IMG/VR virus record: IMGVR_UViG_3300047554_000048
Span: 1 to 23,509 of that record
Reading direction: 5' to 3' (one strand)
Length of the DNA: 23,509 nt
Source of the DNA: a virus
A program made the translations under genes and the position numbers. This document shows, piece by piece, positions 5,826 through 10,999 of the stretch; the first letter of the stretch is position 1, and each line of letters starts with the position of its first letter. Under the pieces are notes generated by a model. It did no database searches, was not told the DNA's origin, and saw only the letters and a program-made list of their open reading frames with translations.

Positions 5826-5897
5826 TCCTTAAAGACCCTTGCGATCTGCTTGGGCTGAGATGAAGTATATCAAAGTAAACGATATGTTTACTAGGTG
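5826..5897 (-). promoter_or_regulatory. P1: operator, extended -10 promoter and conserved leader for the recombination operon
   Basis: Read on the minus strand. A perfect inverted repeat GTAAAC-N5-GTTTAC (5875-5891) is followed after exactly five bases (TTTGA) by TATACT (5864-5869), with TG giving an extended -10. No good -35 is visible, which fits an extended -10 promoter. The leader (5826-5857) contains CAGCCCAAGCA and TCGCAAGGGT before the Shine-Dalgarno. The whole block is closely similar to P3 near 8811. The operator lies where a bound repressor would block RNA polymerase; the nearby Cro-like protein is the obvious candidate. Confidence 0.72.
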
Positions 5898-5908
5898 ATT
5901 TCCCTTAG

Positions 5909-5936
5909 ATCAACAATTTGTTGACTTTGCTATACT
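5909..5936 (+). promoter_or_regulatory. P2: operator and extended -10 promoter of cro
   Basis: A 15-base perfect palindrome TCAACAA-T-TTGTTGA (5910-5924) sits in the same frame as the P1 operator (17-bp window 5909-5925) and is followed after five bases (TTTGC) by TATACT (5931-5936) with TG upstream (extended -10). Only six bases separate the -10 from the cro ATG, so transcription should begin at or next to the start codon. The site implies autoregulation by Cro. P1 and P2 are divergent and their operators lie 18 bases apart. Confidence 0.72.
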
Positions 5937-5942
5937 CCAAGG

Positions 5943-6095
5943 ATGGAAAAACAAACAGCTATCACACTTGCTGGCTCACAGAGTGAGCTTGCTCGTATCC
6001 TTGGCATAACTAGGGCAGCAGTCAACCATTGGAAGACTATTCCCTTGTTACGCCTCTATCAACTCAAAGAACTTAAACCAGAGTGGTTCAAATGA
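5943..6095 (+). CDS. cro: Cro-like transcriptional repressor
   Basis: 50 residues, sharing a four-base ATGA with the next gene. A helix-turn-helix is clear: SQSELARILGITRAAVNHWK (13-32), with the Q-x-E-L-A...G-I-T...V-x-x-W pattern of small Cro proteins, and a short C-terminal arm (RLYQLKELKPEWFK). It probably binds as a dimer to the 17-bp inverted repeats at 5875-5891, 5909-5925 and 8817-8833. No ribosome-binding site at normal distance precedes the ATG, and the -10 box ends six bases away, consistent with a leaderless message. No CI partner is visible in the window. Confidence 0.82.
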   Translation: MEKQTAITLAGSQSELARILGITRAAVNHWKTIPLLRLYQLKELKPEWFK

Positions 6096-6292
6096 AAAGC
6101 AGAATTAACTTTTACTTTGAAAACAAGTCATCAATGATGCTTCATTTGCAATTTGCGACAGAGAACGTCTCTTTGGAAGACTCATTGCATCAATTGATTT
6201 GGTATCACTTCTACAAAGACAGAGCGTCAAAAGTGTATTTTCAAATGACCCACAAAGAACGAGAAACACTCCACAAGTTAATGATCTTATGA
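6092..6292 (+). CDS. 66-residue protein of unknown function
   Basis: The start at 6092 is chosen because it overlaps the cro stop as ATGA; an in-frame ATG at 6083 would lie inside cro. The protein begins MKSRINFYFENKSSMMLHL and has an amphipathic pattern with aromatic residues (WYHFYKDRASKVYF), then a charged helical end (THKERETLHKLMIL). No domain recognised. It ends in a further ATGA overlap at 6289-6292. Operon position behind cro suggests an early function. Confidence 0.55.
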   Translation: MKSRINFYFENKSSMMLHLQFATENVSLEDSLHQLIWYHFYKDRASKVYFQMTHKERETLHKLMIL

Positions 6293-6636
6293 CCCAAGCA
6301 CAAGTTATCAAAGCCCTCCAGAATGGCTCACTCACATCTCACGAAGTAGCAAACCTTACTGGTATGCCACAAGCCACAGTCCTATGTACTGCCAAGACGC
6401 TACGCAAACAAGGTAGATTGACTACAGAGCAGGTCAAGGTAGGCAGACATTGGGTTGCTCAGTACACCTTGGCTGACCATGAGGTAGAAAAGCTAGACAG
6501 CAATGTAAAAATCATCTGTGGCATCAAGACCTATGGCATTTTCTCAAAGGCTGAATATGCCCAGATGAAGGCACAAGCTACTCGATTGCTTGGCAAACCT
6601 GCAAAAAAAGAAATCACAAATAATCAATTCATTTAA
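6289..6636 (+). CDS. Winged-helix DNA-binding protein, possible regulator
   Basis: 115 residues from ATG 6289, chosen for the four-base overlap with the preceding gene; the frame is open further upstream but would overlap deeply. The N-terminus has a helix-turn-helix: MTQAQVIKALQNGSLTSHEV, then ANLTGMPQATVLCTAKTL (~21-38), followed by a wing-like QGRLTTEQVKVGRHWVAQY (~41-59). The C-terminal half (~70-105) is a mixed domain with KTYGIFSKAEYAQMKAQATR. It may be a second transcription factor, for example a middle or late gene switch, or a replication accessory. DNA binding is well supported; target unknown. Confidence 0.65.
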   Translation: MTQAQVIKALQNGSLTSHEVANLTGMPQATVLCTAKTLRKQGRLTTEQVKVGRHWVAQYTLADHEVEKLDSNVKIICGIKTYGIFSKAEYAQMKAQATRLLGKPAKKEITNNQFI

Positions 6637-6683
6637 CTATACAGTAGGCTTTTTTAAGTTTACAATTATTTGAAACACGGCTA

Positions 6684-6723
6684 GGTACGAAGTCATGAGC
6701 GTACCGAAAAGGGTTCACCCTTT
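6684..6723 (+). other. Two tandem hairpins in the leader of the replication gene
   Basis: In the 136-base gap between 6636 and 6773 two perfect inverted repeats lie back to back: GGTACG/CGTACC (6684-6689 with 6700-6705, 10-base loop) and AAAGGG/CCCTTT (6708-6713 with 6718-6723, 4-base loop). No U-run follows the second stem, so this is not a standard terminator. It could be RNA structure controlling the replication gene, or DNA binding sites. The rest of the gap is AT-rich with no gene seen. Confidence 0.4.
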
Positions 6724-6772
6724 CCCCTGCCGATTGTTTCTCATCAAAGGGCGTTTTAAAGCGGTGAAAACT

Positions 6773-7543
6773 ATGCCAACTAGGTATTTAAAATCTGGTA
6801 TTCGTGACAGCGAATCCATCGAAAACTTATCTCCAATTGCTGAAAATCTTTACTATCGTTTACTGGTAACAGTTGATGATTTTGGGCGTTATGACGCTAG
6901 ACCAGCAATGATTAAGGCTGCTTGCTTTCCAATAAAAGATAGCATAAACGCAGCAAAAACTGAGGCTTTGCTTAAAGAACTTGCACAACATGGATTGATT
7001 GAAATCTATGTTGACAATGACAAGCCTTATTTGCAAATGACCAAGTGGGACAATGTTCCTCGTGCAAAAGAAAGCAAATACCCAACAAATCCGCACAATG
7101 CCATACAAGTGTATGCAGATGTATGCAACACACATACAGATGTACCTTTAACTAAAACAGAAACTAAAACAAAAACCGAAACTAAAACAATAGATGCGCC
7201 AGAAGGCGTTTCACAAGAAGTTTGGGATTCTTTTGTTAAACAAAGAAAAGTTGCTCGTGCTGTGATTACCGAAACTGTCATCAAGACAATTAGGTTTGAA
7301 GCTGAGAAGGCTGGCTGGACTCTTGAGAAAGCATTGGCAGAGTGTGCTGCTCGTGGATGGAGAGGATTTAAAGCTGATTGGGTAATGGCTAAACCTAATC
7401 CTGCTGACAACATCAGGCTCACAGTTCCTGCATCAAATGAGCCTGACCCTGCATTGTTAAAAATTAAACAAGATGAGAAAGTAACTCGTCCTCCAACACC
7501 TGAAGAACTTGCAATCTTTAATTCAATCAGGAGAAAAGCATGA
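6773..7543 (+). CDS. Phage replication protein (helicase-loader/initiator-like)
   Basis: 256 residues from ATG 6773; the frame is open to an ATG at 6695, but that one falls inside the first hairpin and homologues usually begin near MPTRYLKSGI. The N-terminal domain (~1-100) has the pattern of phage replisome-organizer winged helices: IRDSESIENLSPIAENLYYR, LLVTVDDFGRYDARP, MIKAACFPIKD. A linker of repeated Thr-Glu-Thr-Lys (~120-137) follows. The C-terminal region carries EVWDSFVKQRKVARAVITET and ECAARGWRGFKADWV, often seen at the end of phage initiators. It likely recruits the host helicase to the phage origin, as no helicase is encoded here. The origin itself was not identified. Confidence 0.72.
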   Translation: MPTRYLKSGIRDSESIENLSPIAENLYYRLLVTVDDFGRYDARPAMIKAACFPIKDSINAAKTEALLKELAQHGLIEIYVDNDKPYLQMTKWDNVPRAKESKYPTNPHNAIQVYADVCNTHTDVPLTKTETKTKTETKTIDAPEGVSQEVWDSFVKQRKVARAVITETVIKTIRFEAEKAGWTLEKALAECAARGWRGFKADWVMAKPNPADNIRLTVPASNEPDPALLKIKQDEKVTRPPTPEELAIFNSIRRKA

Positions 7544-7746
7544 ATTTTTTAGATTCTTACCCAACAGAGTTTTATGTTTCTGATGTTGGATATTTAGTTT
7601 TAAAACAAGAATGTTTTGGTTGTGGTTATGAAACACAATTTTTAATTACTCCTGAACAAACAAAAATTCTTATGAATTTATTGCCAGACTTGGTAAAACA
7701 ACAAACCGAAAGATGGACAGGGGTTTACTCTCCTTCTGACGAATGA
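7540..7746 (+). CDS. 68-residue CxxC-containing protein
   Basis: Overlaps the replication gene by four bases at the start (7540-7543) and the next gene by four at the end (7743-7746). The sequence has a single CFGCGYETQFLITPEQTKIL block (Cys25, Cys28) that resembles half of a zinc ribbon, then a helical LLPDLVKQQTERW segment. AT-rich compared with the genes further right. No family recognised; perhaps a small DNA- or protein-binding factor made together with the replication protein. Confidence 0.55.
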   Translation: MNFLDSYPTEFYVSDVGYLVLKQECFGCGYETQFLITPEQTKILMNLLPDLVKQQTERWTGVYSPSDE

Positions 7747-7862
7747 GCCACTACGAAGCAATGAAACTACTGGACAAGGTGCGTGAAGGCGTACCAGTAC
7801 CACTACACCTTATAAACAAAGCATTGGAATTAACTGGTGACTTACTCACGCAAGACGATTGA
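7743..7862 (+). CDS. 39-residue helical protein
   Basis: Starts in ATGA at 7743-7746 and stops with TGA at 7860-7862. It reads MSHYEAMKLLDKVREGVPVP followed by a helical HLINKALELTGDLLTQDD, a compact two-helix pattern. The coupled start and the balanced composition favour a real gene; function is unknown. The next gene opens inside it with a GTG (26-base overlap). Confidence 0.5.
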   Translation: MSHYEAMKLLDKVREGVPVPLHLINKALELTGDLLTQDD

Positions 7863-8049
7863 AAACCCAAACGATAGGGTAATTCTTGAGCAAGCAGAAG
7901 CAAGGGAACTCTATCGTGCTTGGCAATCTAGCAAAAACTCAAACCTGATTCGAGCAAGACTTGAACGAGCAGAACGAATCTATGGCTCTGGCTCACGAGA
8001 CAGAATCCGAGAATATATGGCACAAATGAGAGAAGGGACACTCGAATGA
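7837..8049 (+). CDS. 70-residue charged helical protein (GTG start)
   Basis: Starts with GTG at 7837, the only plausible start in the frame, with a GGA about eight bases upstream. The protein is almost entirely charged helix (VILEQAEARELYRAWQSSKN and LIRARLERAERIYGSGSRDR), with many arginines and glutamates, suggesting a coiled coil or helical bundle. It ends in a four-base overlap with the RusA gene (8046-8049). No family recognised; possibly a recombination or regulatory accessory. Confidence 0.55.
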   Translation: MTYSRKTIENPNDRVILEQAEARELYRAWQSSKNSNLIRARLERAERIYGSGSRDRIREYMAQMREGTLE

Positions 8050-8474
8050 CATTCATGGTCACATTTAAGGTTGATGGAAACCCTGTTGGAAAACAAAGAG
8101 CAAGGTATGTCAAACGTGGGAACTTTGTACAAACTTACACACCTGAAAAAACTAGAACTTACGAATCTTTGATTAAAGATGCAGCCATCGAAGCAATGGG
8201 AAGTTCCGAGCCACTAGAAACTCCAGTAACGCTTTATCTATATATCAGAGTACCTATGCCTAAGTCATACTCAAAAAAACGCATAGAGGCTTGTTTAAAT
8301 GGCTCTGAGCAACCAATAAAGAAGCCAGATGCCAGCAACATTCTGAAAAGCGTAGAAGATGGTATGAATTCTGTCGTTTACAAAGATGATTCGCAGATTG
8401 TGAATATCCATGTAACTAAGGTTTACTCAAGTCAAGCTGGTGTGGATATTTGCGTAAAGGAGTGCCTCCAATGA
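8046..8474 (+). CDS. rusA: RusA-family Holliday junction resolvase
   Basis: 142 residues. RusA features appear in order: an N-terminal strand with GNPVGKQRARYVKRG, then after ~90 residues the active-site block KKPDASNILKSVEDGMNSVV (~92-111) and YKDDSQIV (112-119). RusA dimers cut four-way junctions, here probably resolving recombination intermediates or branched DNA before packaging. The first acidic residue (Asp95) and the later Asp105, Asp114 and Asp115 are present, but the position usually Asp in KPDxDN is Ser97. It overlaps its neighbours by four bases on each side. Strong family call; activity of the serine variant uncertain. Confidence 0.88.
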   Translation: MTFMVTFKVDGNPVGKQRARYVKRGNFVQTYTPEKTRTYESLIKDAAIEAMGSSEPLETPVTLYLYIRVPMPKSYSKKRIEACLNGSEQPIKKPDASNILKSVEDGMNSVVYKDDSQIVNIHVTKVYSSQAGVDICVKECLQ

Positions 8475-8803
8475 AAGCACCTTACAAAGCTATTGAATTT
8501 ATTCTTGAGAACGCACCAAAGTATGCCCAAGCCAAGGCTCAAAGAGTCTATCTGGAGGAATTCAGAAAAACTAAGAAGGCTTTATTGATGAAAGATGCTT
8601 TAGTCAGAGGGATTGATTCTGCTGTGGCTCAAGAGCGTGAAGCCTATGCGCACCTTGAATATGCTGATTTACTCAAAGGATTGATGGTAGCCATCGAACA
8701 AGAAGAAACTCTAAAGTGGAAGCTGACTGCTGCCCAGATGAAGGCTGACATTTGGCGTTCTGAGCAAGCAAGTGAGCGTCTTGGCGTAAAAACAACCGAA
8801 TAA
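8471..8803 (+). CDS. Conserved phage protein, helical, unknown function
   Basis: 110 residues from ATG 8471, in the ATGA overlap with rusA and with AAGGAG about eight bases upstream; an earlier in-frame ATG at 8450 is less likely. The sequence is helical and charged: IEFILENAPKYAQAKAQRVY, LEEFRKTKKALLM, AQEREAYAHLEYADLLKGL, ending with WKLTAAQMKADIWRSEQASE. This combination recurs in many phages and prophages of Proteobacteria next to rusA or ninG-like genes, but no biochemical role is known to me. Last gene before the P3 promoter. Confidence 0.7.
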   Translation: MKAPYKAIEFILENAPKYAQAKAQRVYLEEFRKTKKALLMKDALVRGIDSAVAQEREAYAHLEYADLLKGLMVAIEQEETLKWKLTAAQMKADIWRSEQASERLGVKTTE

Positions 8804-8810
8804 GTATAAA

Positions 8811-8885
8811 CACCTAGTAAATATCTTGTTTAGTTTGCTATACAATCACTACAGCCCAAGCAATTCGCAAGGGTACTTTTAAGGA
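8811..8885 (+). promoter_or_regulatory. P3: third copy of the operator-promoter-leader module
   Basis: A 17-bp operator-like repeat GTAAAT-N5-GTTTAG (8817-8833, imperfect) is followed after five bases (TTTGC) by TATACA (8839-8844) with TG for an extended -10. The leader at 8851-8885 contains CAGCCCAAGCA, TCGCAAGGGT and AAGGA, matching the P1 leader except for a few substitutions and two one-base gaps. The upstream flank CACCTAG is also shared. It probably drives the operon from 8893 to the terminator at 11618, under the same repressor as P1 and P2. Confidence 0.72.
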
Positions 8886-8892
8886 TTAAGCA

Positions 8893-9150
8893 ATGAAATA
8901 CGAATTTGACACAACTGTTGGTGAAGGCTCTGTAGTGGTTACTGTTGTCATGGAATACGACACAGATTCAGAAGGCATCTATGGCGAGAACATTGAAGAA
9001 ATCTGGTTTGAAGGCAGAAACGTAATTGGTCTGTTCTCTGCTGAACAATACAAAGAACTTGAGATAGAAGGCTGTATGCGTCTTTCTAAACACATCTTGG
9101 ATGAAGCAGACCACTCTGCATCTGTTGACTACGACATGAGACACATTTGA
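8893..9150 (+). CDS. Acidic protein of unknown function
   Basis: 85 residues, first gene behind P3. Strongly acidic, with an opening beta-rich half (YEFDTTVGEGSVVVTVVMEY) and a later helical half (SAEQYKELEIEGCMRLSKHI). No catalytic or binding motif recognised. AAGGA at 8881-8885 is the ribosome-binding site. As the first gene of an early operon with a strong-looking promoter, an anti-host or DNA-mimic role could be imagined, but the sequence only shows acidity. Confidence 0.6.
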   Translation: MKYEFDTTVGEGSVVVTVVMEYDTDSEGIYGENIEEIWFEGRNVIGLFSAEQYKELEIEGCMRLSKHILDEADHSASVDYDMRHI

Positions 9151-9380
9151 TGACACAAGATGAAATCATTGAGATGGCTAAACAGGCAAACGCTGGAATG
9201 TTGCATGGCGGAGAATATTCATTATTTGGAACTGACGCAATTGAACGCTTTGCCAAGCTAGTAGCACAACATGAACGTGAGGCGTGTGCAAAGATTGCAG
9301 ACCAGTATGTTGGACAAGACTTAGAACATAACTTTTCTGCTTTGGTAGCACACAACATCCGAGCAAGGGGACAAGTATGA
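9150..9380 (+). CDS. 76-residue phage protein with an ERExCAKI helix
   Basis: ATG at 9150 shares one base with the previous stop; a TTG three bases earlier is a less likely alternative. It contains two helices: TQDEIIEMAKQANAGM, then AIERFAKLVAQHEREACAKI (~31-50). The FA-x-LV-x-x-(H/E)-E-R-E-x-C-A-K pattern is common at the ends of small, modular phage and prophage proteins of Proteobacteria, but I know no function. It ends in the ATGA overlap with the glutaredoxin gene. Confidence 0.62.
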   Translation: MTQDEIIEMAKQANAGMLHGGEYSLFGTDAIERFAKLVAQHEREACAKIADQYVGQDLEHNFSALVAHNIRARGQV

Positions 9381-9613
9381 ACATCACTATTTACAGTAAA
9401 TCTGGCTGCCCTAATTGCGTGACAGCCAAGTTATTGCTTCATGCTTTAAATCTTGAATACAAAGAAATAGACGTTGAGACTGGTGACAGGTTTGCTAACT
9501 TTGTTGCGAACTATCCAGATGCTCGTCAGATGCCCCAGATATTCATCAATGACCAAAGAGTAGGTGGTTTGGCAGGGTTACAGGCTGCTTTAAAGAAGTT
9601 AGGAATGACATGA
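9377..9613 (+). CDS. Glutaredoxin
   Basis: 78 residues, a full small glutaredoxin. The first strand (MNITIYSKSG) leads to the redox motif CPNC (Cys11, Cys14), then a helix (VTAKLLLHAL), YKEIDVETGD, the cis-proline block QMPQIFIND (Pro53) and GG at 63-64 in RVGGLAGLQ, which contacts glutathione. It would reduce disulfides in the cytoplasm, and in phages often supplies electrons to ribonucleotide reductase. No reductase gene is visible here, so it may serve the host enzyme or one outside the window. It overlaps both neighbours by four bases. Confidence 0.92.
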   Translation: MNITIYSKSGCPNCVTAKLLLHALNLEYKEIDVETGDRFANFVANYPDARQMPQIFINDQRVGGLAGLQAALKKLGMT

Positions 9614-10074
9614 AAGACGAAGCAACTCAAGAAAGAATTAAAGAACTTCTTGAATACCAAGATGGAAATCTATATTGGAAAACATCAAGAAAAAATTGGA
9701 TTAAGTCTGGTCAATTGGCTGGTTCTATTTCTTCAAATGGATACATAAATATTCGTATTGATAACAAGATGTATAAGGCTCATAGAATAATTTTTATGTA
9801 TCACCATGGTTTCTATCCTGAAATGGTTGACCATAGAAATGGTGTAAAAACAGACAACAGAATTGAAAATCTGCGTGCTTGTACTCGTTCTCAGAATTTA
9901 CAAAACAGACATCATCTTGATGGAAAACGAAATACTTATAAGAAAAATGGAAGATTTGGTGTAACTCTAACAATTAACAAAAAACAATTGCATCTTGGTT
10001 ATTTCGATACTCAAGAAAAAGCATCGCTTATTGCAAAAGAAGCAAGAAAACAATATTTTGGAGAGTTTGCATGA
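9610..10074 (+). CDS. HNH endonuclease with C-terminal AP2-like DNA-binding domain
   Basis: 154 residues. The N-terminal ~50 residues resemble the beta-rich lead (DGNLYWKTSR, GYINIRID) of phage HNH_3 homing-type enzymes. The HNH core follows: YKAHRIIFMYHHGFYPEMVD with HRNGVKTDNRIENLR (~57-95). Residues ~110-150 (NGRFGVTLTINKKQLHLGYF, then DTQEKASLIAKEARK) match an AP2-type DNA-binding domain. Such free-standing enzymes cut one site and spread by repair copying. Much more AT-rich than the following gene: the 60 bases at 9661-9720 hold about 32% G+C. Yet it is joined by ATGA overlaps on both sides, so it is well fitted into the operon. Confidence 0.86.
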   Translation: MKDEATQERIKELLEYQDGNLYWKTSRKNWIKSGQLAGSISSNGYINIRIDNKMYKAHRIIFMYHHGFYPEMVDHRNGVKTDNRIENLRACTRSQNLQNRHHLDGKRNTYKKNGRFGVTLTINKKQLHLGYFDTQEKASLIAKEARKQYFGEFA

Positions 10075-10568
10075 ACAAGGATACTGCGTTACGCCTTGCA
10101 TTGGAGGCGTTGGAGGATACGGTCAACGGTTGCATTTGCAGGAATTGCATAAATCAAGTTAAAACCATCACCGCCATTAAAGCCGCACTAGAAGCAAAGG
10201 ATGAGCCTGTGGTATGGAATGAAGGCGTGCCTGCAATGTTGCCGAAACAAAAAGAAGGTGAAACATTTATCGTGTCTTATGAACCAAAACTAGAAGCGAA
10301 GGATGAGCCTGTGCAGGAGCCTTGGGAATCCGAAATGCGTAATGAACTTGTCGCGCTTGGGTTTGATGGGCAGTGCCCCGAGAGCATTGGAATCACTCTC
10401 AAGAGATGGCGCGATGGCTATGCCGCAGCACAGCGCAAGCCGCTGACGGATGAGGAGATTCAAGACGCTTTGGAGGTTGAGTTTCTTGGGTCTGATTTAA
10501 AAAGGAATTGGCAAGACGACTTGCGGGTCGCCCAAGCCATCGAAGCCGCACACGGCATTAAGGGGTAA
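10071..10568 (+). CDS. Modular phage protein with LTDEEI motif, unknown function
   Basis: 165 residues. An N-terminal helix (DTALRLALEALEDTVNG) with CICRNC, then ITAIKAALEAKDEPVVWNEG, an internal near-duplicate KLEAKDEPVQEP, and at the end AAQRKPLTDEEIQDALEVEF. This block vocabulary is typical of poorly understood small proteins in phages and prophages of Comamonadaceae-like Burkholderiales and is a clue to host range. G+C content is clearly higher than around it (about 55-57% in the 60-base blocks at 10321 and 10381), suggesting recent acquisition. Start overlaps the HNH gene by four bases. No enzymatic motif seen. Confidence 0.62.
   Translation: MNKDTALRLALEALEDTVNGCICRNCINQVKTITAIKAALEAKDEPVVWNEGVPAMLPKQKEGETFIVSYEPKLEAKDEPVQEPWESEMRNELVALGFDGQCPESIGITLKRWRDGYAAAQRKPLTDEEIQDALEVEFLGSDLKRNWQDDLRVAQAIEAAHGIKG
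10187..10313 (+). repeat. In-frame 25-base direct repeat encoding LEAKDEPV
   Basis: Bases 10187-10211 recur at 10289-10313 with one mismatch (an A/G change). The 102-base offset equals 34 codons, so both copies are read in the same frame as LEAKDEPV. A related 21-base block encoding LTDEEIQ at 10443-10463 recurs with one mismatch at 10695-10715 in the next gene. The repeats show block duplication or exchange among small genes. Confidence 0.8.
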
Positions 10569-10571
10569 GAC

Positions 10572-10790
10572 ATGAGTAAATGCCAATGTGATTTAAGAAC
10601 CAAACTTGTAGGCGATGGATGCCGATACTGCAACGCTCAAGAGTACATAGATAAGTTGATTGAAGCGCTTGAAGAACAGCGCACATGGGTTGGGCTGACG
10701 GATGAGGAAATTCAATATTGCGTTGAACTCAAAAACCCAGAAGCAATTGCTGAAGAGGTTGAAGCCAAACTCAAGGAGAAGAACAGATGA
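10572..10790 (+). CDS. Small zinc-finger-like protein with LTDEEIQ motif
   Basis: 72 residues. Cys4, Cys6, Cys17 and Cys20 in MSKCQCDLRTKLVGDGCRYC could bind one zinc ion. A helical middle (QEYIDKLIEALEEQRTW) leads to VGLTDEEIQYCVELKNPE, sharing the LTDEEIQ block with the preceding gene, and an acidic/basic helical end (AEEVEAKLKEKNR). Function unknown. It ends in a four-base overlap with the next gene. Confidence 0.6.
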   Translation: MSKCQCDLRTKLVGDGCRYCNAQEYIDKLIEALEEQRTWVGLTDEEIQYCVELKNPEAIAEEVEAKLKEKNR

Positions 10791-10999
10791 GTAAAGGTTC
10801 AAGTCCAAGACCTTTTAAGGTAAGCAATGAAGAATACTCTAATCGATGGGATGCTATTTTTGGTAGAGACAATGAGAAAAAGAACAAAACGCAAAATGTG
10901 GAATCTGATCGATCCGATCCAACACGCAATAGTGGGGGCATCGATAACCCACAGGGAAAAGTTGGACAAGCTACGAATGATGGAGTACTCGGCACTTGA
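10787..10999 (+). CDS. Small phage protein (MSKGSxxRP family N-terminus) with overprinted tail
   Basis: 70 residues. The first ~35 residues, MSKGSSPRPFKVSNEEYSNR then WDAIFGRDNEKK, match a short protein family that many phages carry in this place and that usually ends soon after the IF(G/R) motif. Here the frame continues for about 35 more low-complexity polar residues (Asn, Asp, Ser, Gly), which coincide with the start of the next gene in another frame (10872-10999, 128-base overlap). The first half is likely real; whether the tail is functional is open. Start shares ATGA with the previous stop. Confidence 0.6.
   Translation: MSKGSSPRPFKVSNEEYSNRWDAIFGRDNEKKNKTQNVESDRSDPTRNSGGIDNPQGKVGQATNDGVLGT

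Noticed and set aside
6659-6687. Possible -35 TTTACA with TAGGTA as -10 before the replication gene
   Set aside because: TAGGTA matches the -10 consensus poorly, and there is no extended -10.
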